A program made the translations under genes and the position numbers. Shown one piece after another: positions 45,590-55,548 of a DNA stretch of 59,935 nt (positions within the stretch are counted from its first letter, which is position 1; each line of letters starts with the position of its first letter). The notes below the pieces were generated by a model that saw nothing but the letters and a program-made list of their open reading frames with translations, was not told the DNA's origin and made no database searches. The DNA comes from Flavobacteriaceae bacterium (GTDB lineage Bacteria; Bacteroidota; Bacteroidia; Flavobacteriales; Flavobacteriaceae): contig JALWKK010000007.1 in assembly GCA_027081505.1 (NCBI GenBank), positions 1-59,935 of the forward strand, read 5' to 3'.

Positions 45590-48400
45590 CTATTCTTTAA
45601 CAAATTTTATATTATATACATCAGAATCTATCAGGGCTTTTATTATATAAATACCGGCGTTTAGGTTGTTAACTGAAATGGTCTTATTTGCCGTATAATT
45701 ATTTTCGGAAAAAATTAATTTTCCGGTTATTGAATATACAGACAATTTATCTATGTTTTTGTTTAATTTGATCTCGTTTCCGGAAGGGTTTGGATAAACG
45801 CTTAGTGTTTGTAAAACAGGTTTATCCGGTGAAGATAAATAGGTTGATTGATTTGAATAAACTCGATACTCACCGGGTTGTAACCAAATCGGGTCGTTGG
45901 TGTTGGTAACATTTATCATTGTGTCATCCAGCATATTATACCAAGTTCCCGTTTCTTGAAACTGAGGATAAATATTTTTTGCTACTACATCAAAATTTCC
46001 TAAAACGGTAACATATTTTATTTGCGTTCCGGTTGCAAACGGGTCTTCTAATTGAATTCTTTTTAATCCGTCCGGATTTCCAACATCCAGCATAAAGTTG
46101 TTTGTCCAGAAAATAGGGTTGTAGATTTTTAGTCCGATAAGTTTTTTCCAAACATTATATAGATCCATTCTGTCCTGATCATTGAGGTAGCCTAAGTTCC
46201 AAGCGATAGGTTTCGGGTCCACTCTACAGTTTGAATTAATGGTTCCGTCTTGGCAATAGTTAATGCTGTATTCGTATCCCAATTCATCAAACTGCCAAAT
46301 CATTTTAGGACCGGGTATAGTAAAAAAGAATGCTCCGGCGAGTTCCATTCTGTCAAGAGCCGTGGAAAGTTCTTGAATGTCATAACTTCCGCTTGAATTT
46401 CCCCATTGCAAGTTTTTATACATCAATCTTTCTTCGTCGTGGCTTTGCATATAGGCAAGATTTGACGGAGTGCTCCATCCTCTGTTTAAATATGATATCC
46501 AAGAAAAATTTGAGTTATTGTTCCATCCCATAGTCGCCTCGTTGTAGGTGTAATTATGGTTAGCCCAAACCATCATACCGGGTTCTTCCGGATCTGATGT
46601 TGCTCTATGGTTTATTAGTTCTGTTTCTTCGCTATTGGGTGCAAAATGTTCAAGAATAACATATGCGGTAGGATCTACTTGACGTATGGCATTGTACATT
46701 CTTTCAAGTATGTATATTCGAGAGGCATCATAACCACCTCCATCTCCAACAACATTTGTAAATCCTTTTGTAAAATCAAATCTAAAACCATCCAAATTAA
46801 ATTCGGTTAACCAATATTCGTTAAGTTTGTCTATGTAATGTTGTGTTGCCGGTGACTCGTGATTAATATCGTTAAAAAATTGAAAAACCGTGTTTGGGTC
46901 ATTTACATTAAAAATCGGGTTTTCGGGGGTAGCTTGCCCAACATAACATCCGTTACAATCGTTCCACATTCGATAGTAAGGATTTTGTCCGGTTGCATGG
47001 TTATAAACAACATCTATAATAACTGCAATACCTCTGGCATGACATTCATCAACAAAGGCTTTAAACTTTTCTTTGCTACCGTATTGCTTGTCTAAAGCCA
47101 TATGAAAAGCAGGATTGTATCCCCAACTTGAATTGCCGTCAAATTCACTTACCGGCATAATGTGCAGAACATTTACATTTAAGTTTTCGAGATAATCCAG
47201 TCTTCCGTTATTTATTAATGCCTCATAGCTTTGTTGTGAGTCAAAATCTCGTATTAACAATTCATAAACAACCAGTCTGTCTTGTTTTGGTCTGTTAAAA
47301 TCTGTAATTTGCCAGTCGTAAGGTTGCTCGTTAAGGTCGAACCAAGTTACTGCATGAGAAGTTTTTCCGACGGGATAATCCGGAATATTCGGAAATGTGG
47401 ATGCCGGGATATAAGGATCGCCATATTCGTCTAATATGTAGGTAGAATAAGGGTCTGCCACAGTTATTTGTCCGTCTATAACATATTGATATAGCAAGTT
47501 GGAGTCTCCGGCATCCAAATTGGTAAGTGTAATCCAAAATCTATCTTGAGACGAGTCTTTGTTTAGTAAAAAGTTGTTTGTTAATCGCCAATCGTTATTA
47601 TTAAAATTACCAATTACGTGAACAAAGTCTTTACCCGGAGCATATAAAACCAGTGTTACTTGTGAGGGATCGTTATAATCGAAATTTAATCCGTCTTCCA
47701 TTCCGGCTGGAACCGGAATTTCTTGCGGGTTTGGAGTTAGTATTACATTAAACGTTACTGTTTTTTCTTGTCCGGTAATAACGTCTTCGGCAACTAATTC
47801 AAACCAAGTGTCTTCATTAACAGAGTAGTTTAGTGAGTAATTTGTGATATTGTTTTGAATATCGACAGAGGTTCCGTTTGCAAATAGCTCAAAATTTCCG
47901 GCTTGTGAAGCAGTAACCGAAATAGGTAAAATATCTCCGGGATTTATGATTGTATTGGCTTCGGTAGGGTAATTAAGTGTGATTTGAAATAGTCCTACTT
48001 CAAAGTAATGGTCTTGGGTTTTTTTGTCGCCGGTTCCGTCATCTGCTTTTGCAAGAACTCCTATTCTTCCGATATCTGTATCTCCAAATAATACAGAGGG
48101 TGTAAATGTAAAGGAGAATGTACCATCTCCATTATCGGTAAATTTTTGGGATTCATCCGAATTTGACCAAGAGCCGTTTGTGGGTGAGTTTCCAGCAAAA
48201 TTATAATCAAAATCATAATACCAAGTCCATAAATAAATATCTGTAACTCCCCATAGTGAAGGGTCTACATTGTCAACCGTAATGGTAATTTCGTCTGTGG
48301 GTGCAAATGTAGGTGGGCTAACTGTAAAAATCCCTGTTTGAACTTGGGCAAATGTACTAACAGTAATAAATATATAAAGATAGGGAATTATTTTTCTCAT
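45590..48400 (-). CDS. secreted GH13 alpha-amylase/pullulanase-type enzyme with T9SS tail
   Basis: 936 residues. Signal peptide 1-18; N-terminal beta domains (~22-225); a CBM48/E-set-like domain (~245-320, LVLYAPGKDFVHVIGNFN); the GH13 barrel (~375-800); and a T9SS type A tail (LSVYPNPSGNEIKL, GIYIIKALIDSDVYNIKFVKE in two parts). GH13 regions: DVVYNH (463-468), nucleophile D542 in GFRFDF, acid/base E584 in ILEHF, and D655 in MQSHDEE. It cuts alpha-glucans outside the cell for import by SusC/D. Whether it cuts alpha-1,4 or alpha-1,6 bonds cannot be told from sequence alone. Confidence 0.93.
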   Translation of the reverse strand: MRKIIPYLYIFITVSTFAQVQTGIFTVSPPTFAPTDEITITVDNVDPSLWGVTDIYLWTWYYDFDYNFAGNSPTNGSWSNSDESQKFTDNGDGTFSFTFTPSVLFGDTDIGRIGVLAKADDGTGDKKTQDHYFEVGLFQITLNYPTEANTIINPGDILPISVTASQAGNFELFANGTSVDIQNNITNYSLNYSVNEDTWFELVAEDVITGQEKTVTFNVILTPNPQEIPVPAGMEDGLNFDYNDPSQVTLVLYAPGKDFVHVIGNFNNNDWRLTNNFLLNKDSSQDRFWITLTNLDAGDSNLLYQYVIDGQITVADPYSTYILDEYGDPYIPASTFPNIPDYPVGKTSHAVTWFDLNEQPYDWQITDFNRPKQDRLVVYELLIRDFDSQQSYEALINNGRLDYLENLNVNVLHIMPVSEFDGNSSWGYNPAFHMALDKQYGSKEKFKAFVDECHARGIAVIIDVVYNHATGQNPYYRMWNDCNGCYVGQATPENPIFNVNDPNTVFQFFNDINHESPATQHYIDKLNEYWLTEFNLDGFRFDFTKGFTNVVGDGGGYDASRIYILERMYNAIRQVDPTAYVILEHFAPNSEETELINHRATSDPEEPGMMVWANHNYTYNEATMGWNNNSNFSWISYLNRGWSTPSNLAYMQSHDEERLMYKNLQWGNSSGSYDIQELSTALDRMELAGAFFFTIPGPKMIWQFDELGYEYSINYCQDGTINSNCRVDPKPIAWNLGYLNDQDRMDLYNVWKKLIGLKIYNPIFWTNNFMLDVGNPDGLKRIQLEDPFATGTQIKYVTVLGNFDVVAKNIYPQFQETGTWYNMLDDTMINVTNTNDPIWLQPGEYRVYSNQSTYLSSPDKPVLQTLSVYPNPSGNEIKLNKNIDKLSVYSITGKLIFSENNYTANKTISVNNLNAGIYIIKALIDSDVYNIKFVKE

Positions 48401-48451
48401 TTTAAAAAAATTAATATAAAGTAACTATGGCAATGATTGTGATAAAAAGTT

Positions 48452-48496
48452 AAAAAAATATCCCGAAAACTATTTGTCTTCAGGATATTTTTCGGG
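48452..48496 (-). terminator. hairpin between susE and the GH13 gene
   Basis: CCCGAAAA (48462-48469) and TTTTCGGG (48489-48496) pair, with an inner TAT/ATA extension, and the minus strand continues ATATTTTTTT. It lies six bases after the susE stop. It may lower expression of the downstream GH13 gene relative to susCDE. Confidence 0.72.
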
Positions 48497-48501
48497 TAAT
48501 A

Positions 48502-49599
48502 CTATTGTAATTCTAAGGAATAAGTATATTGTCTGGGGTTTCTTAAATCTAACGTGATTAAATACGTCCCACTTTGCGGTACTCCAATATTATCACCTTC
48601 ATATTCTAAGCTTCCATCTGCACCGGTATCGCCCAAGTTTAATGCCCAATTATCGTTTGCTCTAAATTTAAGTCCATCATTGGGTGCTGTTTGTTCTGTA
48701 AGGTCTAGTGTTACTGTCCACAATCCTGTTGTAGCGTCATAAACCATATCGGTATCACTATCCCATCCTGTTGGTGTTGCATTTCCGAGTACGCCCCAAT
48801 TTGCGGGAGAAATACTGTATGTAAGGTCTGTGGTGTTTGCATTAATTCTATAATATCCGGCTACATCAGCAACACAGTCAACTTCACCGGTTTCAACTAA
48901 AACACCTGTAAAAGTACCATCGTCTCCCCAATCTGTATTTCCCCAAGCAAAGTTGCCGTCTGCATCGGGAGCTACAAATTTATATCCTCCGTCTAACCAA
49001 GCATAGCCTTCATAATTGGTTTGTCCTATTCCTTCGGCTGCAACACGAGTCGCACTTGCAGGATCCCATCCTTGGTGATTTCCTGGAACTGCCAACATAG
49101 GTAATTCTTCTACGGGAATTTCATCAGATTCGGGTAGAATAAGGTTTAGGCTTTGAACATCGGAGAATGTTTCATTTCCACCTGTGCCAACGTAAGCTCT
49201 TAGTCTTACAAATACGGTTCCGGAATTTGGTTCCGGAGTGTCGGGATCTGCATCCAAACCTAATTCTGCAGCGTAGCCTAACATATCACCAATTGTAATT
49301 GCCAACTCATTATCCGATGTTGTATCAATCAATTGTGATTCGGTAAAATCTTGTGTATTAGAACGCAGCAAATCATAAGACACATTTGTCGGTACTCCAA
49401 AATCTACGCTATTCCAAGTAAAGCGTTCTCCTAAGTTTGATGCTGTTGCAGGAGTTAAAATGTATTCGGATAAGAAACTATTGGTAAAAGACAATCCTTC
49501 TGCTTCTTGTGCAATAAAGACAACCGAGTCATCGCTGTCACAAGAGTTAAAAGTTGTTAAAGAAAAGCAGAAAAGTATAAATATTGCGATTTTTTTCAT
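48502..49599 (-). CDS. SusE-like starch-binding outer membrane lipoprotein
   Basis: 365 residues. The lipoprotein signal ends in FNSC (C20). A SusE N-terminal domain (~25-145, LSEYILTPATASNLGERFTWNSVDFG in two parts) is followed by two binding domains (AVPGNHQGWDPASATRVAAEG and VLGNATPTGWDSDTDMVYD), the GNHQGWDP and GNATPTGWD marks being typical of SusE/F. It helps hold maltooligosaccharides at the cell surface. It is last in the susC-susD-susE order, 20 bp after susD. Confidence 0.9.
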   Translation of the reverse strand: MKKIAIFILFCFSLTTFNSCDSDDSVVFIAQEAEGLSFTNSFLSEYILTPATASNLGERFTWNSVDFGVPTNVSYDLLRSNTQDFTESQLIDTTSDNELAITIGDMLGYAAELGLDADPDTPEPNSGTVFVRLRAYVGTGGNETFSDVQSLNLILPESDEIPVEELPMLAVPGNHQGWDPASATRVAAEGIGQTNYEGYAWLDGGYKFVAPDADGNFAWGNTDWGDDGTFTGVLVETGEVDCVADVAGYYRINANTTDLTYSISPANWGVLGNATPTGWDSDTDMVYDATTGLWTVTLDLTEQTAPNDGLKFRANDNWALNLGDTGADGSLEYEGDNIGVPQSGTYLITLDLRNPRQYTYSLELQ

Positions 49600-49619
49600 T
49601 TTATAAGTATTTTAATTTA

Positions 49620-51215
49620 TTAGTAACCTGGATTTTGTTCTAAGTTTGGGTTTACACCTAAGTCTGAAGCCGGAATGGGCATAATGTCTCTAAAGGATTC
49701 TGTTGTGGTGCCATTCGGCACATTTCCTTTCCACGGCCAGATACCTTGACTTGAAAATTGATTAAATCTTATTAGGTCTGTTCTTCGGTGTGCTTCCCAA
49801 TATAATTCACGAGATCTTTCAGATAAAATAAAATCTAATGTTAAATCTGCTTCGGATATATTTCCTGAAGAATTTCCATAGGCTCGTGTTCTAATTTCAT
49901 TTATATAATCAACCGCTGTGGAGCCGTTTCCTCCACCGCCTCGTAAATAAGCTTCTGCATACATAAGGTAAACATCGGCAAGCCTAAACATAGGGAAATC
50001 GGTGTCCGGAAAATTATTCGGATCGGATCCGGGGTTTCCGTTTACGTCAACATTTCTAAATTTTTCTATGGCATATCCGTGATTAAAATTTGATATATCC
50101 AAAATTTCTTTGGTTTGGTTTGTTGTAAAAAACTGGGCTCTATTGTCTGGAGAATTTTCTTCGCCCGGAAATTGTTCAACAAAAACAGAGGTTGTTCTTA
50201 GTCCTGCCCATCCTCCGTTTATACCAAAGTCGGCTGGATTCATATCTCCTCCTACGGCAGCATGTACTAAAAAGGTCATTCCGCCGTAAGATTGCGTACG
50301 TAATCCATCAAAAGGTATGGTAAATATTGTTTCTTCTTGTGCGCCATTTGTATCATTATCTGCCAAAAAAAGGTGTTTGTAAGGTATTTGTGCAATTGAA
50401 AAACCGGAAGAAGTAATTTTATTACAATAATTTATCACATCTTGATAACGGGCACTTCCGATATAGACTTCGCTGTTTAGGTATAATTTGGCTAATAATG
50501 TCCATACTGCCGCTTGGTCTGCTCTTCCGTATTCGTTTTGTCTTGCAGGCACAATTTTGTTTTCTATATCTAATAACTCGGACTCGATATAGTTAAACAA
50601 TTCTGCTCTTTGAATTTGTTCCGGCAGGTAGGCTCCGATAGGGTCATTTTCGGTTACAAACGGAGGGTTTGCAAATAAATCTAATGCGTGCCAGTAGCTT
50701 AAAGCTCTCATAAATCTCGCCTCAGCTCTATAATTATTAATGTCTGCTCTTAGTTCGTTACTTACTCCTCGTTCATCTAATAACTCGGGTGTGGTTTGCC
50801 TTAGAAACTCGTTACACAAAGAAATTTGATACATTATACGACTATACATTGTGCGTATAAATTCATTTCCGGACGTCCAGTTTTGCCCGTGTAAATCTTT
50901 TATAGTTCCATCGTTCCAACCTATTACGGCTTCGTCGGTAGTAAGTTCTTGCATTTTCCAGTAAAGCCTAAGGTAGTTTGAGAAACCTTCATCAAGTCCT
51001 TCCAAATCCGGTGAACCAGCCGGACCTTGTTGCCCGCTTAAAGATATTCCGGCATAAATTTTTGCGAGAAAAGCTTTGTATGACTGCGGGTCGTCAAAAG
51101 CTGAAGCAGAAGTATTTCTGTCATCTTCAGGTATTAAATCTAAGTTACTTTCACAAGACACAAAAAACAGTGTTAATGTAAAAAGAATAAGAATTTTTTT
51201 GATACTATTATACAT
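49620..51215 (-). CDS. SusD/RagB family starch-binding lipoprotein
   Basis: 531 residues. The lipoprotein signal has FVSCES (C21) and the body has the TPR-like SusD fold (LRADINNYRAEARFMRALSYWHALDLFANPP in two parts; YADVYLMYAEAYLRGGGG-like segment FRLADVYLMYAEAYLRGG; the C-terminal LSERSRELYWEAHRRTDLIRF). It forms the lid on the SusC barrel and binds the sugar. It lies 22 bp downstream of susC, so it is the same operon. Specificity for maltooligosaccharides is inferred from the locus. Confidence 0.95.
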   Translation of the reverse strand: MYNSIKKILILFTLTLFFVSCESNLDLIPEDDRNTSASAFDDPQSYKAFLAKIYAGISLSGQQGPAGSPDLEGLDEGFSNYLRLYWKMQELTTDEAVIGWNDGTIKDLHGQNWTSGNEFIRTMYSRIMYQISLCNEFLRQTTPELLDERGVSNELRADINNYRAEARFMRALSYWHALDLFANPPFVTENDPIGAYLPEQIQRAELFNYIESELLDIENKIVPARQNEYGRADQAAVWTLLAKLYLNSEVYIGSARYQDVINYCNKITSSGFSIAQIPYKHLFLADNDTNGAQEETIFTIPFDGLRTQSYGGMTFLVHAAVGGDMNPADFGINGGWAGLRTTSVFVEQFPGEENSPDNRAQFFTTNQTKEILDISNFNHGYAIEKFRNVDVNGNPGSDPNNFPDTDFPMFRLADVYLMYAEAYLRGGGGNGSTAVDYINEIRTRAYGNSSGNISEADLTLDFILSERSRELYWEAHRRTDLIRFNQFSSQGIWPWKGNVPNGTTTESFRDIMPIPASDLGVNPNLEQNPGY

Positions 51216-51237
51216 TGTTATATAAATTTATGTTGTT

Positions 51238-54153
51238 TTAATAAGAAAAATTTAAACCTACTACAATACCTCTTGGTCTGGGATAAAAGTTGTTGTCGAT
51301 TCCTCCGGGAATTTCGGGGTCTATTCCTTCGTAGTTGGTGAAAGTTAAAAGGTTTGTACCTGTTATGCTTGCCATAAATCTTACTTTTTCAAAAGGAAAA
51401 GTATATGCTACGGTAAGGTTGTCTAATTTTACAAAATCTGCCCTTTGAATGTAATAGTCTGAAAATAGTTGAGGATCTTGAAAATTAGTATCTAAAAGAT
51501 TTGTATTACCGTTCTGAAAGAAAGGACCGGGAGCATCTGTAATGTTTGCATAATTTCCGGTATTTGAACTTACATTGTTATATACATAGTTTCCGAAACT
51601 GCCTCTAAAGGTAAAACTAAAATCAAAATTTTTGTAAGATAAAGAAGATGTTAAACCTACAAAGGCATCAGGGGTCGCTTTTTTATAAGGTTGTCTATCG
51701 GCTTCGGTAATTTGATTATCTCCGTTTACGTCTACATAGGCTCCTTCTATTGGGTTTCCGGATTGGTCATATACTTGTCTGAAAACAAAAAATGTAGTTG
51801 GGTCGTATCCGGGTTTCCACAACTGAATGGTGTTTCCAACTCCGCCCGATATTCCGCCTTGCGGTATAAAAAATTCTGAATCACCACTAAGATTTAACTG
51901 TGTTATTTCTACTTCTTGAAAAGTAAGGTTTGCAGAAATATCCCAATTAAAGTTTTTGTTTGAAGCTATATTGGTATTTAATCCAATCTCGAGTCCTCTA
52001 CTGGTAGTTTGTCCTACGTTAGTTAACAAAAAGTCTGATAGGTTAGAGCCGGCAGGTACGGGAACTCTGGCTAATAAATCTTTTGTTTCTCTATAATAGC
52101 CATCGATGGTGAGGTTTATTTTATCGTTTATAAGACCAATATCTAAACCGGCATTGTATTGGGTTGTTTCTTCCCATTTAAGGTTTTCATCAAACTCTTC
52201 GGGTCTTAAGGTATTAATAAATTGGTTTCCAAATTGGATGCTTGCAGAGGGTTCGCCCGGTGTGTAAACACCCAGATATCCGTAATTTTGCCCTATTTCT
52301 TGATTTCCTGTTATACCGTAACCACCTCTTAATTTAAGATTTGAGATAATTTTAGATTCTTTTAAAAAATCTTCGTTGCTTATTTTCCAGCCTACCGAAG
52401 CTGCGGGAAAGTTACCCCAACGATTATCTTTGGAGAACCTTGACGAGCCGTCTCGTCTGTAACTGGCTGATATTAAATATTTGTCATTTATATCAAAACT
52501 TATTCTTCCGAAATAAGATTCTAAGGCATTGCGATTAATGATTACGGGTTTTGTTATCAGCACGCCAAGTTCGGTTACATCTCTTTCGGATTTAATATAA
52601 AACTCTTGAAAGGTATGTCCGGCTGTAATTTCATAATTTGTTTTTAAAGAAGTTATTTCATTATTATATTTTAAGATTAGGTCAAGATTGGTATTTCTGT
52701 TTAAGCCGGAGTAAAAGTTTTTAAATTCGCCGTTTTCTTGTGTTGCCGAAGAAGCCTGTATGTATTCTTCACCTTTTAGCTCTGAATAGTCAAAACCTGC
52801 ATTTGAAATAAATTTTAATTCGGGTAAGAAGGGAAATCTAAAGGTTGTGTTAAGGTTTGTTATGTTTCTTTTGTTTCTGGCTTTGTTTTGAGATTGTCTT
52901 AATAAAGCAAGTGGGTTTCTGGGTGCCAAAGCAATTACATTACCACTACCGTCAACATATTCAAAAAACCCGTCAAAAGGGCTTCCTTCCTGATAAACAG
53001 GTTGTGAAGGGTCAAAGCGTATTGCATTGCCAATTGCTCCTCTGTTTGCAAAAGAGTTATCATCAAAGCTTCCTTTAGATGTGAGGTTTAGTTTTAAATG
53101 ATTGTCAAATAAATTTCCTGTTAAATTAACATTAAGCGCATTACGGGTGTATAAATCTTTCTTCAAAATCCCTTGTCTGTTTGTGTTGTTGTAATTAACC
53201 CTGTAAGTAAAATTTTTAAACCCTTGCGAAAAGGTAACATCGTGTATACCACCGGTTGCCGTTTTGTAAATTTGATCTTGCCAGTCTGTACTGTCATTTC
53301 CTAAGAGAGATGTATCTTCACCGGGTATATTATTTATTAGGTTAATAAATTCGTTTGAAGAAAACACAGGTACTTTATCTATTAAATTTTCTACAGAGAA
53401 TTGATATCCGTAATCAATTACAAATTTTGAGTTTTTTCTTGCTTTCTTTGTTGTAATTAAAATGACACCATTAGAAGCTCTAGAGCCGTATATTGCGGTT
53501 GCAGAGGCATCTTTTAGAATAACAAAATCTTCAATTTCGTTAGGGTTTATGGAGTTTAGTTGGTTTCTAACTCCCTGTACGCCTCTTTGGTCTAACGGAA
53601 TACCATCGACAACAATTAAAGGAGAATTATTTGCCGAGAGTGATGCTCCGCCTCTAATTCTAATTTCGGACCCTTCTCCGGGAGCTCCGCCTCCGCTGGT
53701 AATTCTCACACCGGCGGATTTTCCTGATATTAACTGGTCGGGAGAAACTATTGAGCCTTTGTTAAATTTTTCGGTAGAAATTTTTTCTACAGCTCCTGTT
53801 GCGTCTTGCTTTTTAGTTGAGCCGTATCCTATTAAAACAACAGTGTCAAGTTGGGCTACATCTTCTTCAAAAGCAACATTTATATTTTTTTGTCCTGAAA
53901 AGACAACCGATACCGTTTTAAAACCTATATAGGAAAAAACAATTTCATCACCTTCCTTTACATTGTCTAGAGAATAATTTCCTTCAAAATTAGTTACCGT
54001 GCCGTTGGTAGTCCCCTTCACTATAACATCAACGCCGGGAAGCACCATTCCGGTTTGTTTTTCGGTTACAGTACCGGTTACGGTAGTTTGTGCTACCATA
54101 CATAAGGGCATAAACAATAAGATTAATAAATATCTTTTAAAAAACTGTTCCAT
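51238..54153 (-). CDS. SusC/RagA family TonB-linked outer membrane protein
   Basis: 971 residues. Signal peptide 1-21; CarboxypepD_reg-like domain (~23-100, GTVTEKQTGMVLPGVDVIVKG in two parts); TonB-box-like VVLIGYGSTKKQDATGAVE; a plug with the SusC marks IRIRGGASLSANNSPLIVVDG and ATAIYGSRASNGVILITTKK; then the barrel to RPRGIVVGLNFSY. It imports oligosaccharides across the outer membrane with energy from TonB. It is the first gene of the susCDE operon, divergent from the LacI regulator. Confidence 0.95.
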   Translation of the reverse strand: MEQFFKRYLLILLFMPLCMVAQTTVTGTVTEKQTGMVLPGVDVIVKGTTNGTVTNFEGNYSLDNVKEGDEIVFSYIGFKTVSVVFSGQKNINVAFEEDVAQLDTVVLIGYGSTKKQDATGAVEKISTEKFNKGSIVSPDQLISGKSAGVRITSGGGAPGEGSEIRIRGGASLSANNSPLIVVDGIPLDQRGVQGVRNQLNSINPNEIEDFVILKDASATAIYGSRASNGVILITTKKARKNSKFVIDYGYQFSVENLIDKVPVFSSNEFINLINNIPGEDTSLLGNDSTDWQDQIYKTATGGIHDVTFSQGFKNFTYRVNYNNTNRQGILKKDLYTRNALNVNLTGNLFDNHLKLNLTSKGSFDDNSFANRGAIGNAIRFDPSQPVYQEGSPFDGFFEYVDGSGNVIALAPRNPLALLRQSQNKARNKRNITNLNTTFRFPFLPELKFISNAGFDYSELKGEEYIQASSATQENGEFKNFYSGLNRNTNLDLILKYNNEITSLKTNYEITAGHTFQEFYIKSERDVTELGVLITKPVIINRNALESYFGRISFDINDKYLISASYRRDGSSRFSKDNRWGNFPAASVGWKISNEDFLKESKIISNLKLRGGYGITGNQEIGQNYGYLGVYTPGEPSASIQFGNQFINTLRPEEFDENLKWEETTQYNAGLDIGLINDKINLTIDGYYRETKDLLARVPVPAGSNLSDFLLTNVGQTTSRGLEIGLNTNIASNKNFNWDISANLTFQEVEITQLNLSGDSEFFIPQGGISGGVGNTIQLWKPGYDPTTFFVFRQVYDQSGNPIEGAYVDVNGDNQITEADRQPYKKATPDAFVGLTSSLSYKNFDFSFTFRGSFGNYVYNNVSSNTGNYANITDAPGPFFQNGNTNLLDTNFQDPQLFSDYYIQRADFVKLDNLTVAYTFPFEKVRFMASITGTNLLTFTNYEGIDPEIPGGIDNNFYPRPRGIVVGLNFSY

Positions 54154-54210
54154 TTAGATAGAATTAAATTTTGTTATTATTAAACAAGCATTATATTTTT
54201 ACTTCCACTT

Positions 54211-54218
54211 CAAATTTA
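54211..54218 (-). promoter_or_regulatory. -7 element (TAAATTTG) of susC
   Basis: TAAATTTG fits TAnnTTTG and lies 58 bp upstream of the susC start. No -33 TTG is visible at the normal spacing, as would fit a promoter that needs an activator. Confidence 0.5.
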
Positions 54219-54253
54219 ATTGATTTTATCTGAAAAAATAATAAAAAAATAAC

Positions 54254-54276
54254 CGAAAACGTTTTCGTGTTAATAA
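54254..54276. promoter_or_regulatory. LacI-type operator upstream of susC
   Basis: CGAAAACGTTTTCG (54254-54267) is a perfect 14-bp palindrome with the central CG of LacI/GalR sites. It continues into GTGTTAATAA, giving the 19-bp identity with 44794-44812. Its centre is about 46 bp upstream of the susC -7 box and about 158 bp upstream of the LacI gene. Confidence 0.78.
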
Positions 54277-54417
54277 GTTTTTCTAAACTATCCTATCTTT
54301 AACAATCAAAAACTTGATGAAAAATTAATTTTTCATAAAAAAATTGTACCTTTAAGGTGTTTATTTTATCTTCTTTGATAAATCCGCATTATAGTATTTT
54401 AAAACGTATTTTGTTTT

Positions 54418-55461
54418 ATGCAAAAACTAACCCTAAAAAAAATTGCAAAAGAGCTGGATGTTTCTATTTCTACAGTTTCCAAAGCACTAAAAGACAGTAA
54501 TGAAATAAGTGCTGAAACTCGCGAAAAAATTAAAGCGTTTGCTTCTTTTTACAACTACAAACCTAATAACATTGCACTAAGTTTAAAAAACCGAAAAACA
54601 ATGACTATTGGAGTTATTATACCTCAAATAGTACATTATTTTTTTACAACTGTTATTAGTGGTATAGAAAATGTGGCAAATAAAAAAGGATATAATGTTA
54701 TAATAGGTTTATCAAATGATTCTTTTGAAAAAGAAGTTAGTAATATGAAAACACTCTCCAATGGTAGCATTGATGGTTTTATTCTTTCTGTTGCAAACGA
54801 AACCCAATTATTAAAAAATTACGAACACTTAAGAGAAACCATAAATCAAAACACACCTGTGGTAATGTTTGATAGAGTAATACCCGAAATTAATTGTGAT
54901 AAAGTTATTGTTGACGACGAAGAAGCAGCCAAAAAATCCGTGTCAAAATTGTTATCATTAGGCTGTAAAAAAATAGCTATTATCACCACCAAAGATTATG
55001 TAAGCGTTGGAAAATTAAGGACAAAAGGTTATTTAAAAGCTTTAAAAGAAAATAATGTAAACGTTAACAGCGATTTGATTTTAAAATTGGAAGATACACT
55101 TGATAATGATAGTAATCTAAAACTGTTAGAGACCAAAATTAGTAAATTTTTAAAATCCAATTTTGAAATAGACGGAATTTTCTGTGTTAATGAAATTTAT
55201 GCTTTAACGGCAATTAAGGCAGCTCGAAAACTAAATAAAAAAATCCCTCAAGACATCAAAGTAATAGGTTTTACAGACGGTGTGTTATCTAGATTTTCTA
55301 CTCCAAGCCTCACCACTATCAGTCAGCACGGTAGGTTAATAGGAGAAAAGTCGGCTAATTTGTTAATAAATCGGTTGGAAGGCAAAGTCTCTAAGAATTC
55401 CTATCAAACCATTATCATTGAGACCGAATTGATTGAAAGAGAATCCACGCTTATTTGTTAA
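54418..55461 (+). CDS. LacI family transcriptional regulator
   Basis: 347 residues. The N-terminal helix-turn-helix is at ~3-24 (LTLKKIAKELDVSISTVSKAL) followed by the hinge helix region (NYKPNNIALSLKNRKTMTIG), then a periplasmic-binding-protein-like sugar-sensing domain to the end (VIGFTDGVLSRFSTPSLTTISQ typical). It probably senses maltose or a maltooligosaccharide and binds the motif upstream of susC and of the 44135 gene. It lies between the minus-strand starch operon and the plus-strand MFS-pgmB-GH65 operon, in the place of a local regulator of both. Confidence 0.93.
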   Translation: MQKLTLKKIAKELDVSISTVSKALKDSNEISAETREKIKAFASFYNYKPNNIALSLKNRKTMTIGVIIPQIVHYFFTTVISGIENVANKKGYNVIIGLSNDSFEKEVSNMKTLSNGSIDGFILSVANETQLLKNYEHLRETINQNTPVVMFDRVIPEINCDKVIVDDEEAAKKSVSKLLSLGCKKIAIITTKDYVSVGKLRTKGYLKALKENNVNVNSDLILKLEDTLDNDSNLKLLETKISKFLKSNFEIDGIFCVNEIYALTAIKAARKLNKKIPQDIKVIGFTDGVLSRFSTPSLTTISQHGRLIGEKSANLLINRLEGKVSKNSYQTIIIETELIERESTLIC

Positions 55462-55548
55462 AAAACATTCGGTTTTAAAAAAAAACCTTATATTTACCCC
55501 CGATATGTCAAGACTTATATTTTTACTTCCTGTTAAATAAGTTTTGAT

